Origin: Acidobacteriota bacterium
Lineage (GTDB): Bacteria > Acidobacteriota > HRBIN11
DNA length: 18,197 bases
Direction of reading: 5' to 3'
Assembly (NCBI GenBank): GCA_030550225.1
Contig: JAUQPV010000025.1
Location: 1-18,197 of the forward strand
The notes under the pieces are model-generated. The model made no database searches, was not told where the DNA came from, and saw nothing but the letters and a program-made list of their open reading frames with translations. A program made the position numbers and the translations under genes. Below, piece after piece: positions 7,387 to 13,895 of this stretch. How positions within the stretch are numbered: the first letter of the stretch is position 1; the number at the start of each line of letters is the position of its first letter.

Positions 7387-8787
7387 TCACCGGCCGACAG
7401 CCGCCAGGCACTGCTCGACGGCCCGGTGGTATCGGGTCGGGTCGGGATTCAGGGGGTCATAGTCCAAGTGGATTCCCTGGCGTTCGAGGGTCTGGACGAT
7501 GTCGAACCGGTATCGGGCCGTCGCCAGGTCCGCATCGTCCAGGAGCCGACAGAGGGTCGGGAGACCCTCGGGATGACCCCAGTCGGTCATCAGGCGGGCC
7601 CAGAAGTAACGGTCGATCCAGGCCACTGGTGCATGTTTCAGCTCCGCCGGCAGGGTCGCCGGCGGCCGAGGCCACTGACGTTGGATCTCCCGCAGGAAGT
7701 CTGCCTTTTCGGCGGAGTCCGAAGCCCGAAGGAGGCGTTCGTAAAGGTCTACCAGCAACTGGCTCTCTGTCTCGGTGTCCCGAAAGGCCCGGCGATTCGT
7801 CGGCTGCGCCTTCGCCGGGGGCCCTTCTGCCGTCTCGACGGGTTCGTGGACGTGCACCGTGGGCCGGGCCGCTGGGACACCCGATTGGACCTGCAAGATC
7901 AGGATACCCAGGGCGACGAGGAGGGCCGCCGCGACCCCGGCCAGGGCCAGGCGTCGCCGCCACGCCGGGGCGGCCGTGACCCACGGACGGACGAGGTGGG
8001 CCGCCAGTAAAGCCGCTCCAAAGGTCACGGCGACCATCGGCCCGCTCGGGGCGTCATAGGCCCACGAGGCCAGCAGGCCGACGACTGTGATGAGAGTCCC
8101 CAGGCCATAAGCCGTCAGCAGGCGGGGCAGGAAACCGTCCAGGAACAAGGCCGAGATGACGGCCGGGATGACCAAAAAGCAGAAGACCAGCAGGACGCCG
8201 GCGACCCGGACGGAGAAGATGACGACGATCCCGAAGGTCACGTAGAACACGAAGTCCCACCATCGGACCCGCACGCCCGCCGCCCGAGCGGCCTCGTAGT
8301 CCTGGGAGATCTGCCAGAACCGGCGGAACAGCAGGGCATGGACCAGGCCGATGACCCCGTATACGGCCGCATCCAGGGCCACGTCCCGGGGACGGACCCA
8401 CAGAATGATGCCTTCCAACATCTCCTTGACGTATTCCGAGCCCTCGGGGGCCCAGTTCGCCAAGAGGATGCTGGCCGCCGTTGCCACGGCGTACACGATC
8501 CCGATGTAGGCCTCCTGGGGGACCCGCTGTTCCCGGTGGCGCGTCCAGGCCAACACGAAGGCGCCCAGGACGACAGCCCCCAGCGATAGGGCATAGCCCA
8601 CAGGCGAATTCGGCGTGCGGTGGAAAAACACGGCCATCATCCCCCCGAGGGCCGCAATCTGGGCCATCGCCAGGTCGACAAAGATGATGCCCCGTTCGAT
8701 CACGTGGATCCCGAAGTAAGCATGGATGCCGATCAGGACCAGACACGCCAGGAAGGGCGTGCTCATAAACTCAAGAACCTGCGCCAT
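7387..8787 (-). CDS. Metal ABC transporter permease (ZnuB/MntB type) with extra C-terminal domain
   Basis: 466 residues. Residues 5-270 are an ABC-3 family permease with about eight membrane segments, including the VIERGIIFVDLAMAQIAALGG region and RVAGVLLVFCFLVIPAVISAL typical of zinc/manganese importers. Normal length is about 260-290. Here a further membrane helix (279-299) leads to a domain of about 165 residues beginning VHVHEPVE, with repeated helical pairs resembling HEAT-like units (LPTLCRLLDDADLATARYRFDIVQTL). The start at 8787 is set by GGGAGGTG; longer in-frame extensions run through repeat element C and are rejected. The binding protein lies upstream; the ATPase subunit is missing locally. 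Confidence 0.9.
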   Translation of the reverse strand: MAQVLEFMSTPFLACLVLIGIHAYFGIHVIERGIIFVDLAMAQIAALGGMMAVFFHRTPNSPVGYALSLGAVVLGAFVLAWTRHREQRVPQEAYIGIVYAVATAASILLANWAPEGSEYVKEMLEGIILWVRPRDVALDAAVYGVIGLVHALLFRRFWQISQDYEAARAAGVRVRWWDFVFYVTFGIVVIFSVRVAGVLLVFCFLVIPAVISALFLDGFLPRLLTAYGLGTLITVVGLLASWAYDAPSGPMVAVTFGAALLAAHLVRPWVTAAPAWRRRLALAGVAAALLVALGILILQVQSGVPAARPTVHVHEPVETAEGPPAKAQPTNRRAFRDTETESQLLVDLYERLLRASDSAEKADFLREIQRQWPRPPATLPAELKHAPVAWIDRYFWARLMTDWGHPEGLPTLCRLLDDADLATARYRFDIVQTLERQGIHLDYDPLNPDPTRYHRAVEQCLAAVGR

Positions 8788-8796
8788 CGCCACCTC

Positions 8797-9067
8797 CCGG
8801 GAATTCGGGAGCTCGGGAATCCGGCAGTCTGGGGATGGAGGGGCCATAGTAACCCCTCGGGGTGCCGCCGGTCCTGAACAAAGGAGCAACCCCCGGGACG
8901 TCCAGTGCCTTTCCCGGAAGCGCTGAGTCCAGACGCCGCGATGAAGTGTACCGCGGCTCAGGACACCGGCATGATCGTCAGTGCTTCGGGGGATTCGGGC
9001 CGGACGCCCCCATTCCCAAACTGCCGAACTGCCGAACTCCCGAATTGCTGTATTCCCGAATTCCCGG
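8797..9067. repeat. Inverted-word element C inside the metal operon
   Basis: The outer 14 bases CCGGGAATTCGGGA (8797-8810) are matched exactly in reverse complement at 9054-9067. Arms continue inward as degenerate CGGGAATT / CGGCAGTT words (8797-8831 and 9011-9067) around a core of about 180 bases. The right arm lies within the binding-protein reading frame; the left arm ends next to the GGGAGG ribosome binding site of the permease. In the mRNA the arms would form a large stem-loop between the two cistrons. Confidence 0.7.
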
Positions 9068-10109
9068 CCCGTTGGAAGGCATCGGCGATGGACCGGACCC
9101 AAAAGTCCACGACGTCCCAGTAAGTCGGGAACTGGGCCGTCACGCCCATCGGGATGACAACCGGCACGGCCCCGGCCCGCTCAGCAACGGTCCGGACCTT
9201 CTCCGGGTCAAAATAAACGGCGGCGATGAGGACCCGGACGTTCTCCTTCTGCATCCGCTCGATGACCTGCGCGACGTGTTGGGGCGACGGCGGAATGCCC
9301 GGCTTCGGCTCGATGTAATCGACGATCTGCTGACCGAAGAGGGTCGCAAAGTAGATCCAGTCCTTGTGGTAGCACACGACCTTCCGGTCTCGGAAGGCCA
9401 AGCCTGCCTTGAGCCAACCGCCCAGGCGATCGATGAGGGGCTGTCCCTGATACGTCTTGGACTGCAAGAAAGAAATAAGCTGGCCACTTTCCACGAGCCG
9501 GTCCAGGAGGTCGCCCCCGAACATCCGGACGAGGGTGTCGCCGAAGAGACGGCGGTCGACCTCGTCCTTGAAGTGCTGGAGGTTGTGCTCGTAGATGTCC
9601 CGGTGGGCCGGGTCGACCCGGATGAGGCCCGCCGCGATATTGGCGGCGACTCGCTTCATCAGCCAGGGGCTCGTGTAGATGTGGGGATTCCCGTAGACAT
9701 GAATGTCGCCCTCGGCCCGAGAGGCCGTCGCCGGGACTTCCAGGAGTCGGATCCCCACCGAGGCCGAGACGTAACCGGGACTGCCTGGCATGATGCGGGC
9801 GTTTCCGGCCTTCGCCAAGAGGGCCGGCTCCCAGAGCTCTAAGTCGAGGCCTGTCGAGATAAAGAGGTCCGCATTCTGGACCAGGACAGCGTAGCTCGGC
9901 TTGGGCTTCACGAAGTGGGGGTCCTCGGTCCCGTCGGCGATGGAGACGACCTCCACGTAAGGCCCCCCGATGAGCTGGGCGACAAACCCATAGTTCGTCA
10001 GTGTGGCGACGACCCGGACTTTTTTCGGCTGGGCCGTCCCCTGGGGGCCTTGGGCCAAAAGGATGCAGACCCAAATCCCGATCACCCCGATCGGTCCGAA
10101 ACGCCGCAT
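8958..10109 (-). CDS. Metal ABC transporter substrate-binding protein (ZnuA/TroA type)
   Basis: 383 residues, exported. It captures a divalent metal (Zn or Mn most likely) in the periplasm for the neighbouring permease. A signal peptide covers about residues 1-26. The cluster A-I fold shows three expected histidine ligands: His65 in EDPHFVKPKPS, His143 in GNPHIYTSP, and His248 in VVCYHKDWIYF. A fourth ligand may be Asp301 (YFDPEKV). The long His/Asp-rich loop of many ZnuA proteins is absent. The start at 10109 is set by GGAGGCGG; an upstream ATG at 10148 is rejected. The fold should end near residue 347; residues 349-367 (SGIQQFGSSAVRQFG region) are encoded by the right arm of repeat element C, and the stop lies in the element core. 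Confidence 0.9.
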   Translation of the reverse strand: MRRFGPIGVIGIWVCILLAQGPQGTAQPKKVRVVATLTNYGFVAQLIGGPYVEVVSIADGTEDPHFVKPKPSYAVLVQNADLFISTGLDLELWEPALLAKAGNARIMPGSPGYVSASVGIRLLEVPATASRAEGDIHVYGNPHIYTSPWLMKRVAANIAAGLIRVDPAHRDIYEHNLQHFKDEVDRRLFGDTLVRMFGGDLLDRLVESGQLISFLQSKTYQGQPLIDRLGGWLKAGLAFRDRKVVCYHKDWIYFATLFGQQIVDYIEPKPGIPPSPQHVAQVIERMQKENVRVLIAAVYFDPEKVRTVAERAGAVPVVIPMGVTAQFPTYWDVVDFWVRSIADAFQRAGNSGIQQFGSSAVRQFGNGGVRPESPEALTIMPVS

Positions 10110-10134
10110 AGCCGCCTCCGTTCTGTTGGCCGAA

Positions 10135-11583
10135 TCAGTAATTCTCATGCTTGTGCGGCCCGGCCGCCCATGTCAGGAGGAACGCCACCCGATGCTCCGT
10201 CGGTCGGTCTGCCCGACCCGTCCGGAGATAGCTGTACTGAAGTCGCAGGCGGACCCACTCGCTCTGCCAGAAGGTCAGGACCGGCGAAAGACCCCAGACG
10301 GTCGTACCAGCCTCGTCCATCCGTTGGACGTAGTCGGCCCGCAGGCCGACCAGCCACCGCCGGTCCAGCCGATACTCGACGAAGGCAAAGCCACCCCAGC
10401 GGGACCGCCACACCGGCGGGGCGGGCAGGACCGCTTCTTCTTCCGGCTCGGCCGTCGTCAGGAACGTCTCCAGACGGTCCCAGAAGGCCTCGACCCACAC
10501 GTCCAGGCCCCGGTACTTAGCCCGCTCGGGCGGCGTCCAGTTGAGTCGGGCGAAGGCATTCCATATCCGGTGCCGCAAACGGGGCTCCCGCTCGGCAAGA
10601 CCCCAGAGGGTCGAGGCCCCGAACTCCAGGAACGTACTGTCCGACAAGTCGTAGTAGTTGTTGAGGTATGCCAGCCAGGCCGGCCGGGTCAAGGAGTTCC
10701 CCCGAAAGCCGTCGGCATCACCGGCGACGAGCGAGACGACGACCTCTCCGGCCGAACTCCACAGCTTGGGCAGGAGCCACGCCACGTGGACGCCCGTCTG
10801 GGCGGTCTGGGCCTCCTCACCCAGATACTCCTGCATGGCAAGAGGCGGGTCGATCTGGGGAAAGGCATGGAGGTGCCATCGGTTTAACATGCCGATCTGC
10901 ATGAACTGGCGTCCGACCGAGAGACGCAGACGGCCCGGGAGGGTCAACCACTCGACGTAAGCCTCTTCCAGATGGATCTCGTCATCCTCCCAAGAGACAA
11001 AGACCTTCATCCGGCTATAGGGGTCTAGCATGGAGGCAAAACCAAACTCGAGTTCCCGAAGGACAAAGGGCGAGTCGGGCTCGTCGGCCAAGTCCGCCGA
11101 AGGTGTCGTGTAGCGGCCCAGGACGTCGCCCGTGACGGTCACCTCGGGGTTCAACTTGCTGAGATTCAGGGCGCCAGAACTCGGGAGCCCCGCCGGCGTC
11201 GATTCGGCTGGTGGGGGCGGGGTCGGCGTCGATTGCTGAATCTCTTGTTTCAGACGCTCCAGCTCTTGGTCCGGCACTGTCGGGGTCGTCGGCGGCGCCG
11301 ACGGTTGCAAGACCTGACGAATCTGATCTGTGACCTCTTGGAGGGCTTGAACCTGAGCCGCCAGGGCCTCGACCTGCCGGAGGAGGGCCTCCATCGCCTG
11401 AACCTGGGCCTGAAGGGTTTGGACCTGCTGACGAAGTCGTTCAAGCTCGGTCGCTTCCGAAGTCGAGGGTGCCTGGGCCCAGGCCGTTCCGCCGACCAAC
11501 CAGGCCACAGCACCAAGCGTCCCCAGGAGTCGGCGGAGGTGACGGAGCCGATCCGTAAGTTTCCCATAGGGGCGGGACCTCAT
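10135..11583 (-). CDS. Outer-membrane beta-barrel porin with N-terminal coiled coil
   Basis: 482 residues. A signal peptide (about 1-37, ending GTAWAQA) is followed by a heptad-rich coiled coil (about 42-115, repeated LRQQVQTLQAQVQAME), a Pro/Thr linker, and from about 140 a run of alternating amphipathic strands rich in Trp, Tyr and Arg ending in Tyr, as expected for outer-membrane barrels. The last residues, GPHKHENY, could bind metal. The layout resembles OprO/OprP-like porins whose coiled coil reaches into the periplasm. GGAGG abuts the ATG at 11589, so the in-frame ATG at 11583, six bases further, is the better start. It lies 25 bases upstream of the metal-binding protein, so a role in passing metal ions across the outer membrane is likely but inferred. 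Confidence 0.82.
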   Translation of the reverse strand: MRSRPYGKLTDRLRHLRRLLGTLGAVAWLVGGTAWAQAPSTSEATELERLRQQVQTLQAQVQAMEALLRQVEALAAQVQALQEVTDQIRQVLQPSAPPTTPTVPDQELERLKQEIQQSTPTPPPPAESTPAGLPSSGALNLSKLNPEVTVTGDVLGRYTTPSADLADEPDSPFVLRELEFGFASMLDPYSRMKVFVSWEDDEIHLEEAYVEWLTLPGRLRLSVGRQFMQIGMLNRWHLHAFPQIDPPLAMQEYLGEEAQTAQTGVHVAWLLPKLWSSAGEVVVSLVAGDADGFRGNSLTRPAWLAYLNNYYDLSDSTFLEFGASTLWGLAEREPRLRHRIWNAFARLNWTPPERAKYRGLDVWVEAFWDRLETFLTTAEPEEEAVLPAPPVWRSRWGGFAFVEYRLDRRWLVGLRADYVQRMDEAGTTVWGLSPVLTFWQSEWVRLRLQYSYLRTGRADRPTEHRVAFLLTWAAGPHKHENY

Positions 11584-11630
11584 CGGCATCCTCCAAGACG
11601 GAGACAGACAAGGTTCAGTGAAGGAAGGGT

Positions 11631-11709
11631 ACGCCCGCTTCGCTCAGGAGTCGCTTCCACCAAGGACAGTCCGAATGTCTCGATGGGCGGAGCGAAGCGA
11701 AGGCGTGTG
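11631..11709. repeat. Imperfect inverted repeat between the small exported protein and the porin
   Basis: GCTTCGCTC at 11637-11645 is matched in reverse complement at 11690-11698, and the match extends imperfectly outward through ACGCC / GGCGT. It lies in the 155-base gap between two cistrons of the same strand. It could be an mRNA stem-loop that separates their expression, or another short-word element; no T-run makes it a standard terminator. Confidence 0.45.
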
Positions 11710-11738
11710 AAAAAGCCCGACTCATCCGTGGAGGGACA

Positions 11739-12005
11739 TCATCGGACGGGCGGGGCTCGAGAGGCAAAGGGAAAAGCTGGGTCGGAGGTAACCGGGGCCC
11801 GTACGTCGAGGGACCCCTGGGGGCGACTTACCAAGAATACGTCGAGTCCCGCCGGCGGCTCGGGCTCGACGAGGCTGTGGGCACAAAGGGGGCATTTCCA
11901 CCCACTGCCCGGGTGAGCATGCAGACCCCACGCCCCCAGCACGAGGAGGACACCCAGCAGGGCCCACCATCGGGACCGTCTGATCCCACGACGTAGGTCC
12001 CTCAT
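11739..12005 (-). CDS. Small exported protein with CPxC motif
   Basis: 88 residues. A basic N terminus (MRDLRRGIRRSR) and a hydrophobic segment (about 13-28) form a signal peptide or anchor. Next comes HAHPGSGWKCPLCAH, a compact cluster of three His and two Cys that could hold a metal. The rest is Pro/Ala-rich without recognisable fold. AAGGAG seven bases before the ATG and a well-placed promoter upstream support it as real. It is the first gene of the leftward set that encodes the porin, metal-binding protein and permease, which fits a metal-binding role, but I do not recognise a family. Confidence 0.65.
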   Translation of the reverse strand: MRDLRRGIRRSRWWALLGVLLVLGAWGLHAHPGSGWKCPLCAHSLVEPEPPAGLDVFLVSRPQGSLDVRAPVTSDPAFPFASRAPPVR

Positions 12006-12028
12006 CAGACACTCCTTATTGAAAAGGC

Positions 12029-12057
12029 ATTCTACTCTCGTGTAGCGGCCCGATCAA
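12029..12057 (-). promoter_or_regulatory. Candidate promoter of the leftward metal-uptake operon
   Basis: On the minus strand TTGATC (12057-12052) and TAGAAT (12034-12029) are separated by exactly 17 bases, scoring 4 of 6 and 5 of 6. Transcription would start near 12022, about 17 bases before the ATG of the 88-residue protein. I see no obvious Zur, Fur or MntR palindrome overlapping it. Confidence 0.55.
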
Positions 12058-12097
12058 GAGGCGCCGTCCCGGGTCGACTGTTCCATGAATGGCAGAC

Positions 12098-12399
12098 GGT
12101 GTATAGCGAACAACGAACGGCGGGTCGTGATCCACAGGGGACCGACGCCGGCATGACGGCCAGCTCTGTAAGGATGATACCGGCATCACCGCCGGTTTCA
12201 TAAGGATGACACCGGGATAACTCCCGGTGTTCCGATAGGATGGACGCCGCCGTCACCGGCGGCGCCGGGGCAGGGGGACCCCGGGATGACTCCCGACGTT
12301 CCGAGGGATCTGTCATTCCTTGACCACTGCCAAGGGAGGTGCGTTATGTCTGCTCTTGCCACTCGGTATTCGCCGTTCGCTATTTGCCGTTCGCCATCT
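12098..12399. repeat. Inverted-word element E between divergent promoters
   Basis: The left arm (about 12100-12123) and right arm (about 12362-12397) are built of GCGAAC / CGAACGGCG words in inverted orientation: ATAGCGAAC 12103-12111 with GTTCGCTAT 12375-12383, and CGAACGGCG 12114-12122 with CGCCGTTCG 12371-12379. The core of about 240 bases starts with GGGGACCGACG (12137-12147), which also begins the cores at 5931 and, in reverse, near 13830. It holds the tandem hairpin array at 12145-12296. The element fills most of the 582-base gap between the divergent genes starting at 12005 and 12588. Confidence 0.6.
12145..12296 (+). repeat. Tandem array of five hairpins with TNAC loops
   Basis: Loops TGAC 12154-12157, TCAC 12186-12189, TAAC 12218-12221, TCAC 12253-12256 and TGAC 12287-12290 are spaced 32, 32, 35 and 34 bases. 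Units 2-5 have clear stems: ACCGGC/GCCGGT (one inner mismatch), ACACCGGGA/TCCCGGTGT (9 bp), CGCCGCCG/CGGCGGCG (8 bp) and CGGGA/TCCCG. Unit 1 is degenerate. Between units runs a linker resembling GATAGGATGA. Stems differ in sequence yet stay paired while loop and linker are kept, which points to selection on structure. Confidence 0.65.
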
Positions 12400-12468
12400 G
12401 GAGGTTTCCCCTCCTTCATGGCCGGAAGGATTTTTCTTTTCACCCCCCATCCACCCCTTTCGCAATAG
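12346..12468 (+). CDS. Possible 40-residue ORF reading through the right arm of element E
   Basis: An ATG at 12346 follows AGGGAGGT (12333-12340) at good spacing and opens 40 codons (MSALATRYSPFAICRSPSGG start) to a TAG at 12466. Part of the peptide is simply the translated repeat arm. The remaining sequence is Pro/Phe-rich and matches nothing I know. Only the strong ribosome-binding-site-like stretch supports it; chance is the more likely explanation. Confidence 0.18.
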   Translation: MSALATRYSPFAICRSPSGGFPSFMAGRIFLFTPHPPLSQ

Positions 12469-12487
12469 TCACCCGGCAGACGTTGGG

Positions 12488-12516
12488 TTGATTCGCTTCC
12501 GGCCCGACCCTATCAT
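12488..12516 (+). promoter_or_regulatory. Candidate promoter of the ferritin-like/VIT1 gene
   Basis: TTGATT at 12488-12493 and TATCAT at 12511-12516 are 17 bases apart (4 of 6 and 5 of 6 to sigma-70). Transcription would start near 12523, about 65 bases before the ATG at 12588, placing the palindromes at 12540-12569 in the leader. Confidence 0.5.
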
Positions 12517-12539
12517 CTTCTCGATAGTTCTCCTGGCTT

Positions 12540-12569
12540 GGAGGCTCGAGCCTCCAGCCTGGAGAGGCT
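12540..12569 (+). promoter_or_regulatory. Overlapping palindromes in the leader of the ferritin-like/VIT1 gene
   Basis: GGAGGCTCGAGCCTCC (12540-12555) is a perfect 16-base palindrome. It overlaps CTCCAG-C-CTGGAG (12552-12564), which overlaps AGCCT-GGAG-AGGCT (12556-12569). The hairpins are mutually exclusive and end two bases before the GAGGAGAG ribosome binding site. Either an operator for a dimeric regulator or a switching mRNA leader would fit a metal-responsive gene. Confidence 0.45.
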
Positions 12570-12587
12570 ACAGAGGAGAGTCTTCCC

Positions 12588-13619
12588 ATGACACCGTCCC
12601 CGACGGTTTCCCTGGAGGCCTTGGCCGAAACGTTGGTCCGTCAGGGTCTGCCGACACCGGAGGTCCGGGCGATCGCCGCCCGTTTGGCGCAGAACGAGCT
12701 CTTTGACGGTTCTCTCTACCGGCGGCTGGCCCAAATCGAAAAAGACGCCGATGTTCAACAAATGCTGATCCATCTGAGCGAGTTTGAGGACCGCCACGTT
12801 CGCTTCTGGCAGTGTCTGGCGGGTTTAGACCGTGTGCGTCTGACGGTCGGCTTGCGGGTCAAGATGGCCTTTCTCCTTTTCCTGCGGCGGCTCCTGGGTT
12901 CCAAGCTGACCTTTTTGATTCTGGAAGCCATTGAGCACTACGGGGTGACCAAGTATCTGAAGCTGTGGGAGCAGTACCGGAATACGTCGCTGGCTGAGGG
13001 CATCCGGGCCATCCTGATGGATGAGCTGAAGCATGAAGACGAAGCGATCCTACAAGCCAACCGACGGCACATTCGGAGCGAGGACTTCCGGCACACGGTC
13101 TTGGGCCTCAACGACGGCCTCGTCGAGATTCTGGGGAGCGTGGGCGGGTTCTACGCGGCTTTCCGGGACCCCCATACCGTCGCCCTGGCGGCCTCCATCG
13201 TCGGCGTCGCCGGAGCCCTCTCCATGGCGGCGGGTGCCTATGCGTCGGTCAAGTCCGAGGTCGAGGTTCAGGCCGTCGAGAAGTCCAAGATGCGGGTCTT
13301 GGCCGAGATCACGGGCGACTCGGTCGAGGAGTCGAGCGGGGAGAGTCCCTGGCGGGCCGCCCTCGTCGTCGGGGTCTTTTACCTGCTGGGGGCGTTGATT
13401 CCGGTCCTACCCTTCTGGCTGGGTGTCCAACGGCCCTTCGTTTCGTTCGTCTCGGGATTTCTGGCGGCGGGTCTGATAGCGGCCCTCTTAGCCGTGATGT
13501 CCGGCGTACCGGTCTTGCGGAAGATGACCGAAAATGCCCTCATCGTGGCGGGCACCGTCGCCATCACGTATGCCATGGGCTTGCTGGCCCAGCGGTACTT
13601 CGGGATCGAGATCCCCTGA
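12588..13619 (+). CDS. Ferritin-like domain fused to VIT1/CCC1 membrane transporter
   Basis: 343 residues. The N-terminal 165 residues are a rubrerythrin/ferritin-like four-helix domain with ligand pairs E67-x2-H70 and E146-x2-H149 plus E37 and E113/E116. The C-terminal part (about 167-343) is a VIT1/CCC1 domain opening with LNDGLVEILGSVGGFYAAF, with segments near 197-218, 257-276, 285-304 and 316-334. Same architecture as MbfA of rhizobia, known as an iron exporter protecting from iron overload; metal here could be Fe or Mn. Export from the cytoplasm is inferred from that family. The start is set by GAGGAGAG at 12573-12580. It is divergent from the metal-uptake operon, consistent with opposite tasks. 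The stop is followed directly by repeat element D. Confidence 0.88.
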   Translation: MTPSPTVSLEALAETLVRQGLPTPEVRAIAARLAQNELFDGSLYRRLAQIEKDADVQQMLIHLSEFEDRHVRFWQCLAGLDRVRLTVGLRVKMAFLLFLRRLLGSKLTFLILEAIEHYGVTKYLKLWEQYRNTSLAEGIRAILMDELKHEDEAILQANRRHIRSEDFRHTVLGLNDGLVEILGSVGGFYAAFRDPHTVALAASIVGVAGALSMAAGAYASVKSEVEVQAVEKSKMRVLAEITGDSVEESSGESPWRAALVVGVFYLLGALIPVLPFWLGVQRPFVSFVSGFLAAGLIAALLAVMSGVPVLRKMTENALIVAGTVAITYAMGLLAQRYFGIEIP

Positions 13620-13622
13620 GGC

Positions 13623-13875
13623 GGGATGGTAAGGCAGGAAGGCAATAAGGCAGGCAGGGAATTGGGCCAAGCGGGTGGAACTGGCGTCCCCATGGGGGGC
13701 TAAGAATGTCCTGATTTGCAGGACCATGATGCGACCTCGACGCCCCCTTCTTGCTGGACCCCGCTTGAGTACGTCATCGCAAATGGACTGAAGCGGGGAA
13801 ACGGCTATCGGCTTGACGATGGACCGTCGGTCCCCCACGCCTTACTGCCTTCTTGCCGTACTGCCCTCCTGCTTC
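13623..13875. repeat. Intergenic inverted-word element D (family B/D, reverse orientation)
   Basis: The left arm 13626-13663 (AAGGCAGGAAGGCAATAAGG) and right arm 13838-13873 (CCTTACTGCC and related words) are inverted. Its reverse complement aligns with 5891-6166 through the arms, GGGGGACCGA, CGGGGTC...AGAAG.GG, the hairpin GTCCTG / CAGGAC (13708-13724) and TTCCACCCGCTT. It lies between the stop of the ferritin-like/VIT1 gene and the moeA start. An open frame extending moeA upstream to 13716 runs through it and is not credible as protein. Confidence 0.75.
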
Positions 13876-13895
13876 CCCGCCGATTCGAGGCATCC

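Noticed and set aside
8788..9102. 105-residue N-terminal extension of the permease
   Set aside because: It reads through both arms of element C; the ATG at 8787 has a strong GGGAGGTG site and the membrane domain starts there.
12145..12296. CRISPR array
   Set aside because: Units share structure and a loop rather than an identical repeat of 24-37 bases, there are no unique spacers, and no cas gene is in the window.
13716..13895. 60-residue N-terminal extension of MoeA
   Set aside because: It is translated from repeat element D; the MoeA family sequence starts at the ATG at 13896.
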